64,000 bases of DNA. Source: Mytilus galloprovincialis. Taxonomy: Eukaryota > Mollusca > Bivalvia > Mytilida > Mytilidae. The stretch's first letter is position 1, and every line of letters starts with the position of its first letter. The stretch spans positions 57,779,522-57,843,521 of the forward strand of contig NC_134851.1 in the NCBI RefSeq assembly GCF_965363235.1, read 5' to 3'. The notes under the pieces are model-generated. The model searched no databases, had not been told where the DNA came from, and was given only the letters and a program-made list of their open reading frames with translations. Position numbers and translations under genes: made by a program. Below, piece after piece: positions 47,601-59,600 of the stretch.

Positions 47601-50600
47601 TTTCCCCTGAGTTCAGTTTTTTTGTGATTTTACCTTTTCATTATTTCGATTTTATTGAATAGTGATTGATTTTGCAAATGATTTTCTTGTAAAAGAGGGA
47701 CGAAAGATACAAGAGGGACAGTCAAACTCATAAATCTAAAACAAACTGACAACGCCATGGCTAAAAATGAAAAAGACAAACAGAAAAACAATAGTACACA
47801 TGACACAACATAGAAAACTAAAGGATAAACAACACGAACCCCACCAAAAACTAGGGGTGATCTCAGGTGCTCCGGAAGGGTAAGCAGATCCTGCTCCACA
47901 TGTGGCACCCGTCGTGTTGCTTATGTGATTACAAATCCGGTAAATAGTCTAATTCGGTAGGTCACATTCATGAAAGGGAAGGGGATTGTAGTTACGAAGT
48001 AAGGAACATATCGATATCATTTGTGAAACGGTTATTCCATAACGGTCAACCAACTCGTGATGGCGTCCGTAAAATTTACGAAGGGATGATTTCAACTTCA
48101 CCGTTTGGAACTCTTGGTTTAATAGCTTCCTTGTGAGTAGTAACCCTCTATCAAGAAAATCATGATAGGAAATGCAAGCACGGGAATATCGTATCAATTG
48201 GGAGATATATACCCCGTATGCAGGTGCTGCTGGAATGTTGCTACTTAGAAATGGAAAGTTCACAATTGGAAAGCTGAAATCATCTTATTTGTCGTAAAGT
48301 TTTGTTTTCAACCGACCCTCATTGTCAATTTCTAGATGTAAGTCAAGATATGAAGCCGACTTAACTGTATCTGTAGTATCCTTTATCTCCAATTCGATGG
48401 GATAGATGCGTTCCACATAGTCACCAAATTTTGAATTGTTTAGTGAAAGAACGTCATCTATATAGCGGAAAGTAGAGTTAAAGGATATTGCTAACTTCTT
48501 ATCTTTCTTCCTAAGAAGTTCCTGCATGAAGTCAGCCTCATAATAATAAAGAAACAAGTCGGCAAGTAGAGGGCAAAGTTTGTTCCCATTGGGATGCCGA
48601 CAGTCTGTTGAAAAACACGTCCATCGAACGTTACAAATATGTTGTCAATCAAGAAATCAAGCATCTTGATAATATCGGTTTCAGAGAATTTTTTGTTTGA
48701 ATCAGAGTGATTCTTTACAAAGTATGATTTATCCCTCCCTAAGACAAGATACTTGTATCTACATTGGCCATTCTTGTTTATGAAGCAAAGTAATACCAAC
48801 TCTTTCAATTTGTCTTTTAGTTTGGAATGTTGAATCTTTGTGTAAAGAGTAGAAAAGTCAAATGTTTTAATACTGTTACAAGATGAAAGAGAGTTAGATT
48901 GTATGTACTCTAAAAGATCTTTGGAATTTTTAAGTATCCACATCTGATTCACGCCACCTCTAGAATAGGCAGTTTCACAATAACTTTAAAGCCCGTCTTT
49001 GATTGCTGATAAAATAGATGTTAATAATTTAGAAAGAGGTTTCGTGGAGCACTTGGAAGACCCAGCAATATACCGTTGTTTGTATGGACACTTATGTAGT
49101 TTAGGTATCACTAAAAAACACTTACACACATGGAAAAGAGAGACAATAGATATCAGATAGACATTCAAACACAACGTCAGAAAATACCAACAGACAGAAA
49201 TTTAAATTTACTGGTTGTTTCTCATTCCTGAATGTGTTACGCTCCGCTTGACTCCTGAAGTTGTGTAAGATGTTTTGGAATGCATCTTGGATTTTTGGGT
49301 GTTTTTTTTTAAATTGTTTCTCGATTTTAGCATCGACGCAAAACAGTTTTTTTTTACGAATGAATTACGATTAAGTTTAAAACTTATCAGAATATCGTTT
49401 TCTGTGTACTTAATTGTCGTTTTTACCATGTTGGGATTAGCTCTTTTTAAACTGATGCTTTGCCATTTCGCTTTCTTTTCCTTAAAACCTGAAGTCGGTA
49501 TCAGCAAACTATCCTATACAGAACAATATGGAACTCGAGTTACACTGCATTGCCGAATAACACCAGATCCTAAAGATCCAAATGTATACGTTTTCTGGAG
49601 AAAGAGCATCGCTGGTACCATGATGTCAATAAGAAAGGGACAAGGAAAAGAAGGCATGACTCAGGAAAATCCTTCATTGATTATTAATTATGCAAAATTT
49701 GATGATTCTGGACAGTATATCTGCTATGGTACAGATCAAACATCGACTGTTAACAGTCCCACTATCAATCTTACAATAATTGGAGGTAAGCACGATCAGG
49801 TTGTTGTTCATCCTTTTTTATTTGTAAGTTGCTTTGGTTGAGAGCACTTCTAATGTCCGATTCATACATATTACATTTCTTTTTTAACGCCAGTAATATA
49901 TAAAACATGGAAATCTTAAACATTACCATCTGAATATGTTTGTTTAACTAACATATGTCAACTTTCATAACGAACATGAATTTATAGATATCAAAATAAT
50001 TTTTGATGTTAACTAACACATTACCAAAATGTCTGGAATTGCAGTAATAGAAAACCAGATGCCTCCCAAAGAAAAAAATTGTTTATCTATTATTCCTGTT
50101 GTTTTGTTCTCACATTGTTGTCAATAAAATGGAATTGTATACGACTGTTATATACGTGAGAAGTTCAGCTTTTGATTTTGCCATTTGAAAAGGGAATTTC
50201 GTTTCGATTTTTATTGGTCGTTTATAGATTAATTCGTCTTTGTATTAATAGATCCAGCTATCGAAGTAGACCAAAGCAAATATGAGGTAAACTACGGTCG
50301 TTCTGTTACACTGAGGGCTAGCATTCAATCCAATAAGGAAAACCCTCCTGTTCGGAAAGTATTTTGGAAGCTTAATAACAACGGGGTTGTTACGACGATT
50401 GACTCTGAAACTAAAAAGATATCTGGAAATAGCATTGAGAATCCATCTCTTACCATTCAAACTGTAACTACATCAGAAGCTGGAAATTTTACCTGTTTCG
50501 CTACTCATGATAGGGGAACTGCAATAAGTAAACCTATAAGTGTACAGGTAATTGGAGGTAAGTACGTCATGTAAAGATAAAAAAGAAGATGTGGTATGAT

Positions 50601-53600
50601 ACAACTGTTCACAAGAGACCAAAATGACACACAAATTAACAACTATAGGTCACCGTACGGCCTTCAACAATGAACAAAGCCCATACCACATAGTCAGCTA
50701 TAAAAGCCCCGAAATGACAATGTAAAACAATTCAAACGAGAAAAACTAACGGCCTTATTTATGTACAAAAAATGAACGAAAAACAAATATGTAACACATA
50801 AACTAACACAAAAAAAATGAATTACAGGCTCCTAACTTGGGACAGGCAAGCACATACATAGTGTGGCGGGGTTAAACATGTTGCGGGAAAAGGTCCCCTC
50901 TTGTAGGCAAATGCATCTGTCTTGTCGTTTTATCCTTTTCTAGATTTAGACTTATCCATTTTGAACATCTTTTGAATGTCAACTTTCAACCATTTTCTTC
51001 AAAGAGTATCTGGACTCTTTATAGTTATCTACGATCATAATGATTCGAATCTAATGTAAAACACCAAAATATCTGCCTGAATTAGTAATAAACCCATGAC
51101 ACACTTAAGCGATCTGGGGTGGTATTTGTACAATGATTGATAGTTTAAACTCGTTTACTTTTGAAATACATTCGATTGATGATTTATTAATTTGTTAGAT
51201 ACAAATCTAATTTGAACATTCCAAGGTTAAGTAATAGATCTGTTGACATAAGAAAAATTACCGATATTGTCCGAATATTCGAGTATTCGAGTTATCATTC
51301 CATAAACAATTTCCCCTATTTAATATTTGTACTTCTCGAAGGTAACCTTTCTATAACATGTATAGTATTACATATTTGGCTCTACTTTCCTACATTAGAA
51401 GATGCATATACCCAGTCAGCAATATGACATTTGTTAAGCATTTGTTTGATGTTTTTGATCTTTTAATTTGGCCGTTTTATTAGAGACTTTCCTTTTTTTT
51501 AATTTTTCTCAGAGTTCCGTATTTTTGTGCTTTTAAATTATTTTCAAACATGAAACCTAACAAATTGACAAAAGCAACAATTTCATATCATAATCCTCAA
51601 ACGTGACATTTTTCTCTTTGTTTTCTACATGCTATATTTGTGTTTTTTTGAAATTTTAAATTTCATTTTCTTTAATTAGATGTACCAAACGTTAGAGTTG
51701 AAAAGAAAATGTATGAATCTGTATATGGTGAAGATGTAACAATTTATTGCATTGTAATTGCGGAGCCTCCTATCATTGATGTATATTGGGAAAGAGTGCA
51801 AAATGGCATAAAAACAATAATAAACCGAGGCTCACTTGGATACCGCGGTATATCATCTACCAATCCGTCTTTGACTATCATTTATAATACCAAAACCCAC
51901 ATCGGCACCTACAGATGCTTCGCTACAAATGTGGTTGGAACATCTGTTAGTGGATCTACAACATTACATGTCAAGGGCGGTAAGCATTCTATGGATATTG
52001 TTATACTTGCATACGAAATATGATATACATTTCTTCTTTAAGGTGGTACCCACCACCTTGACCAAAACTTATTTGGCTAGTTTAATTTTCATAAAATTTT
52101 GAAAAAATATTCAATTTGACCTGTTGTCAAAAATATAAAAAATTTCCAAAAAAATTGAATCAAGCGCTTCTCGTAAAATTTTCATGGATATATAGTAGTT
52201 TAACAAACACTTATCCTGACCATTGAGAAGCTTAATATTTTAATACAAAATGATTAAAACGTTAAGCTGAATTACCAGAGTTATCTCCCTGTAGTGGTAG
52301 ATACTGCCTTAATATGCTGAAGTGGTGTTGTTTTGATATACTAACTGTGTGTTTGATTTATCATATAGGTAATACAATATTAACAGTAAAATGCATTCGT
52401 GAATCGATTTTTTATTGTGTAATATAATTCTTACACCTTTGATATAATAAGAGAGTTTAAAGTTGTCGCATAGGTTTGTGACTGACAAAATGAAAAAAGC
52501 CTTTTAGTGTTTGACATCAAAGAATTAGTTCGGAATCATTTAGTTTCTTGCAATTATGTGTTTCATCTCAAAACAAATATTATTGTTTTGTAGATAAACC
52601 AACTGTTACAACCACATCATCGGTTCTGAAGGCAAACTTCGGCGATAAGATCACGCTTGGATGCTTAGTAAACGCATTTCCGCAACCTACGAAAATTTAC
52701 TGGATAAAAAGAAACAACGACATTTCTCCAATAGTTTTGATAAATAAGGAGTTTCCAGGAATATCCGGAAGTTCTATAGAGACACCTTCATTAACGATAA
52801 AGTATGCTACCCCTGCAAACAAAGGATATTATAGTTGTTTTGCTGAAAACACAGCTGGAGTAACTGAAAGTAAACCTATTAACCTGATAGTGCTGGCAGG
52901 TAATTATTATCAATCATGTTAATATTATACACCTATTGATTGGGTGTGAGGGTTATAACTAGTTTGTTGTCCCTGAGATACCAAATATTGCTCGTGGCAA
53001 AGCCGAGAGTAATAGTTGGTATGCGATGGGACAACACACTTGCTATTACCCGCACAACCAGTCATTAGGTGTTTTATTTTACTGCACTACACAGTCATTA
53101 CGTGTTTTCATATACCAAATTAACTAATTTTCTAAATGTGTACATATATCATCTGAAAGAAAAGAAAAATGATACAAGATGAACGTGCACAACTATGCGG
53201 TTTTTTTATAGTTCGCGTTGAATTTGTAAATATTTCAATAATGTAATCAAGACTATTAAAATACTTGTGTTAAACTGTCCGTGTTTATATGAAATTCTAG
53301 CTAAAGTACACCAAACGCAAATACAGTTTTAGAATACGACGACCAAACCCATATTATAAATAAGGTACTATATTTTAGGCCTTTAGAAAATGCGTGCAAA
53401 GATTTTCTTTCTCTTTTATAATTTCTTCGTGTAAGTGAAATTACACTCGACACAAACAGATTATACCGTTTACGATATTCGAGTTTGACGTTGCCAAGCA
53501 CACAAATCCAAGCAGAAAAGTTCATGACATCATTATTGTCCAATGAAAAACAAGCATGAAAAAGTAAGGGAAAGATGATTATAAAACTATTAACCGGGGT

Positions 53601-56600
53601 AATAGTCTTTGAAACTATTGACGGGCAAATAGTCTGTGGAATGAAATAGCACAACAATTTTATTATTTTTTATACAGAAAAAAAACAAGCTGAGGTATAG
53701 TAACATTAAATATACTTAATCGCTGAAAAATCGCTAAATGTGATTAAAAAAGGCGATAAAAGAGAAAGAAAATCCCAAAGGAACAATATCATTCAATACT
53801 GCTAAGTTGATGAAAAACAAAAGTGATACGGATATACACACGTCCACAAACTTACATCGGAAACTCAAGACGTTGCAACACAAACATGTTACCACTAAAG
53901 ATGAAAAAAAGTAAAATCACAAAAATACTGAACTTAGAGGAAGATCAATTGGGAAAGTCCATAATCACATGGCAAAATCAAATAACAAAACGCATCAAAA
54001 ACGAATGGACAAAAACTGTCATATTCCTGACTGATGAATTTGTTTCTGCTCTACTACTGGCACCTTTCATCTTCTCCTTCATGGAAATTACAAATTAAGT
54101 GATCTCAAAATCAAGGACAAATGAATGGGATGGTAATTTCATGTTTTCCAAGTGGTCCAAATAAATTTAGATTGAAAAAAAAGCAACCAATTCATAAATG
54201 TGTCTACGTTTATGCATGACAGAATTCTTTTTTATAACAAACAAAAATCAAAATAGAATTCATGGAAACACGAATGATCTCAGCACACTAATGATATGGC
54301 TAAATATGCCATCCTATGCTTCGGGTAACCAATGATTTCACTTTTATATTAGTTAAAATAATCTGCAATTTCTACGTCTGTTATATTTTCACTGACAAAT
54401 TTGAGACACATTGCCAACTTAATGAAAGTTAACATAAAAAAAGAATTTTTATGATTATAACAGTTTTTGAAAAATATCATAACGACTTTGATAGTTTACG
54501 TTTTCTCATGGACTGGCTCACATATCATGGAAAACAAATGTATGTCCACAACGTTATGATTTTGAAAAACAATGTGTGACATTAGAAGGTTTCATAGAAT
54601 TTGTTAACATCCATTCACATATAAATAAATACATTTAATTGAATGTCCTTTTATAAACCAAAGAAACAGTCCATTGTTTTATCTTTATTGCAGCTCTCCC
54701 AGAAGTAAGTGTCCCTCTTCAAGACTTAGTAGTAGAAACTGGGTTAGAAGTTATACTTACATGCAGTATACACGCCGTACCTCCAACACTTGAAGTGTTT
54801 TGGCAGAGAAATACAAATGACTATCAAACAATTATAAAATCAACTTCATTAGGTTTTGGGGGATCGACAGTCAGCAATCCGTCATTGACAATTCAGAAAA
54901 CGTCGGCATCAATGTCTGGGGAATATGCCTGTATTGCGAGAAATTCTATCGGCACTGCTAGAAGTTTACTTACGGTTTTAAAAGGTAAAATTAAAAATTG
55001 CTTGTATTACTGTTGCTGAAAAATGATAATCATGATTGAGCTGCGTCGGATAGAAATCGGCCTTACGCAATATATGCATTAGACATAGATTGCTATAGGA
55101 ATATCCAAATACGAAATAAAAGATTTTCGGTCTGTTCTGTAGAAATTTCTTATAAGTGCTCAATTTGTAAACAGTTACAGATCTTTGACAGAATGTGTAA
55201 ACCAAAAATAGGTTAACAGATGTATAAGTATTCATTTGAAAAAGATCATTTTTTATCCGACGCAGCTCATATATTATATATAGTTTTATCACATATTTGA
55301 CAAATCATTACAAAATGTAACCCAATAAATACTAAACTCCAATGACAATTCAGAACAGAGAGACTTAAACCATAAAAAAGGAAGTTTCTAACACAATATA
55401 TTTTCTTTTTTGAACTTGTATAAATGAATGTTTATGTTAACAATGCTTCTGAGGGCTATGAAAGGGTATGTTGAGAAAATAAAAATGAAATCGTAAAACC
55501 GTCTCAGAAAATATAAAATAAAAAAATATCAATAGTCGTGATATCTATAATGTCAACATTTTTAAAATGCTTTTCGCAAATTATCTCAATGAACTCATAT
55601 GTATTATTCATTGTTATGTATAAACGTTTTCCCTTTGTCGAATTATAATAGCATTATTCATTATTACTTTACCATGTTTACTGATAATCACAGATATAAA
55701 AAGGACCTATATGTCAGCTCATTGTAATTATTTTGAGTATATTTGTTTTGCAGTTGAACAGATTAAAAAGTCTCGCAGCTTATCAGGTGGTCAATCGAAT
55801 AATCAATGTAAGTACATAACAACACGTTTTACTTAATAAAATATGCACAGGAATTCAAATGATAAGTCACCGGAAAGCAATCAGTATATGTCTTGTAGGA
55901 ATATGGTAGACTCATCATATACAAGATGAGCACCATATAATTATTAATGATCTTCTTCTAACGAATAATATATAAATACATACTATTTAATGTTTAGCAT
56001 ATTTTTTCAAACTCTGATGATTTCATTTAAATAACAGAATGTAAAGTCAATATAGGATTGTGTGTTTCCGCACAAAAATCAGTAAGATGAATCCTTTATT
56101 TTTTATTTCTAAATGCACAGTATAAGTATCTTTCTATATCGATTTTCAAAATTATTAAAATTTAATTTTAAATTCCTTTGTGTTCAAACACAAATGCCGT
56201 TTATGGGTTTAATCTTTACAATTAGTAGTTATTTGCAAAACTGATTATAATATCGTCTAATAAAACAGACAAATGTGTTGCAAACGCATTTTATAAGTCG
56301 TGTCAGTTCAAAATCACAAACAACTTAGCCTACTTAACAACCGAATATTAGAATTGGAACAACAGTATCATGTGAATACCAATTGAACCTCTGAAATTTG
56401 TTGCTCCCGAGGCGCTCATACCAAACATACGAAGAGCATGCTTAACAAATGAAGATAAAACGAATAACTAAGTCCATCGAAGGTCAAAATATCATGTTTG
56501 AGATGGAAACTTAGTTTGTTAATACTAGAAATCATAGTAATAAATGTTTATCTATTCACTCGATTTGGAATATTTGATTTACACGATGTACATCACATTT

Positions 56601-59600
56601 TTATGAACATATTTATTTTTGGTTTTAGTTGTGAGAATCTTTACACTAAAGAATTCAATGAATTATTTTGTGGTTTTTTATTGGGGTATAAACACGTGTG
56701 GCGAAATACGTATTGCGGGTATATACAGGTATACAGCCACGCCGTATCGCTGTCATAACATTACGAACACTTGCACACACTATTTGAGATCTGCTAGCCA
56801 TACTTTATACCCTCTTTCGTTGATGCCTCTTTTACAGGACCTACTTATTATATACGTTCTTACCCTTAAACATGTTAAAATGCATGAAACTGTCACCACT
56901 AGACGATGAGCAACACGAAATCAATAATTAGTACATATCTCTTGTTTTAACAGATCCAATTATTGATGTAGCAAAAGACAAATACACGGTTTTACATGGA
57001 CACTCGGTCACATTGATAACTAGCATTAGGTACAATGAGAAATATCCTATTCGGAAAGTGTTCTGGAAAATGAATAACAATGGAGTTGTTACCACAATTG
57101 ATTCTGCGACAATAGGCATATATGGAAGTAGTTATGACAACTCGTCACTCTTTATCCCGACAGTGACTACATCAGAAGCTGGGAATTTTACTTGTTTTGT
57201 AACAAATGATATTGGTACTGCAAGTAGTAAAGCAATTGTTGTAGAGGTCATTGGAGGTATATTCTTTGATTAGCAGTTCAGCTTCATTAAACCGACACAA
57301 CTCTTATAATTTGTATGCATCGAAATCTTTTCTTGTCTGATTTTTAAACATTAAAACTAAAATCACATCATTTTGCATTATGGCGAATATTAATATTTCA
57401 AGCAAATACCTTAAAATACAAATAGCTATCCGGGAGTTACATATTCATTTCGAATCTGAAATGGATCTCTTTTTTTTTGTTTTAATTTTGTTTTATTATA
57501 CATGTGCTTGCTTCAATTGATAAAATGTTAATACCAATGTAAATGTTTTTTTTTTTATTTTTAGTAAAAACAATCGTACTTTTTTTTTTACATAAAAACT
57601 GTCTTATCCACAATAAAACATTGTTATAATTTATATAAATATTAAAAATAAATAATCACTTGTTAATCACCTTTGTCATTTTAGATTTACCAATCGTTAG
57701 AGTGGAACAGAATCAGTATCAGTCTGTTTATGGTGAAAATGTAACACTGAACTGTAACATATTTTCTGATCCACCTATCGTCAATGTGTATTGGGAAATA
57801 GTGGACACAAACACAATTCTCAACCAAGGTTCAGTTGGATATCAGGGTATATCACTTAAAAATCCGTCTTTGACAATCATGCACAGTACCACATTCCATA
57901 CTGGACAATATAGATGCTTCGCCAGAAATGCTGTTGGAACATCTGGCAGTGAAACTACATCACTACTTGTAAAAGGTGGTAAGTAGAACTAATGTGTTAC
58001 TTCTTTTCCTTGTCTTTGTAATCCAAGGTTATGCATAAGGTTCTTGTTCAATGCGCGTAGTCAATATTCCACACATTTTGTTTATATAAGAATATTTTTG
58101 ATTTAAAAACTAATGACAGTTATTTGTATATAATTGAATATCAATTAGTTGTTAGCAATAGTTCAAAACAGTAAAGAATGTTTTCTAAGAACACGAGGTA
58201 AAGTTTCTCTAGTTGGTATGATTGGCTGTGGGGTTTTCTAAAATTTTGATCAACTAGCAAAAACTATTCTGAATTGCATTCAAGATTAAAACGCTTTAAA
58301 TTTCAATTTCAAATGTATGAGCTCCATTGTATATGCAGTTTATTTTAAAGTTTGGGTTTTACATGCTTGTAAATAGTAATCAAGGGTATTCCAATTTGTA
58401 AATGAAACCATTTGGTAACAAATGGAAAAGTTATTTTCAAATAAATCTTGGTTAGTGTCCGTCATAGATAACTGGATGTTTCAAAAGTAGAAAGAAAGAA
58501 ATTTTTAAATAATATCGTAAATTTCATACAATTGAATAGCTTTTAACGATTAACCTTCACCAGGAACGCTCATAACAAAATAATTGAAAACCAAATATAT
58601 CTAAGAAAAAAAAAAATTGAAGAGCTATATTTTATATAACAAAAAGGATATAACTACAGCCATATTCATCTAATGTCAACTTGTCCCGTAAAGTGATAAC
58701 CACGAGACATTTGTTATACTTTTCAAAAAGTAAAATTACAAAAGTACTAAACTCAATTCTAAAAGAAAAGTCCCTAATCAAATGGCAAAATCAAATGATA
58801 AAATACATCAAACGAATGGACAATAATTGTCACATTTCTTAGTTGATACAGGCATTTTCAAGTGTAGAAAATGGTGGATTGAACCTGATTTTATAGCGTT
58901 AAACTTCTCACTTAAATGACAGTCGCATCAAATATCGTTATTTTGTTTGGCGTGAACAAAACATACATAATGAGTAAAATAGACAAAATATTGTTACAGC
59001 CGTCATCACTTTAGTACAATCTCAACACAAACAAACATTTACAAAAACACACAAAAATCATCTATTAATTTAAAAAAAAAACATATTCATTATTTCGCGT
59101 GTTTGGCGTCAGAAAATGCAAACGGCACATAGGAAGTAATTTTGTTGTTGAATGTCTATTAAGAAAAATTATAATTTAACATGGGGAATGGTGGTATGCA
59201 TGGTTATAAAATCAAAATTTATGTTAAAATTAATTTCAGAAACAAACCGATATTTAAAATTATCGAGAAGTTCTTCAGAATTTTTAAGAACCCATATATG
59301 GTTTATACTACTACAGGAGTAAACTAATTTTGTCGTTTGTCATCATGTATTATTTGTGAAGTTGATCCGGATATTTATCAAAAAGGTTTTGGTACTTTCC
59401 GATGAACTTTGTTAGAAAAAGGACGAGACGTTCTTTGACATACCCCTGGTTCATCAACATTCTGCTCAGACACTGGTGACTTTGAACTTATTGTTTCATC
59501 AGTGTGTCATATTTTTTAACTTTCACATATGTTGATCTCGAGCTTCACTGAAAGATATTTATTGTCAAAATTCGCATTTAGTACAGTTACATAGGTATGG

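Noticed and set aside
49208-49507. 99-codon minus frame upstream of the reverse transcriptase relic, overlapping Ig1.
   Set aside because: It is partly antisense to the Ig1 exon, which is far better supported; at most its distal part could belong to the retroelement.
53301-53657. 118-codon minus-strand open frame.
   Set aside because: Lies in an Ig-gene intron, has low-complexity hydrophobic composition and no relation to any family I know.
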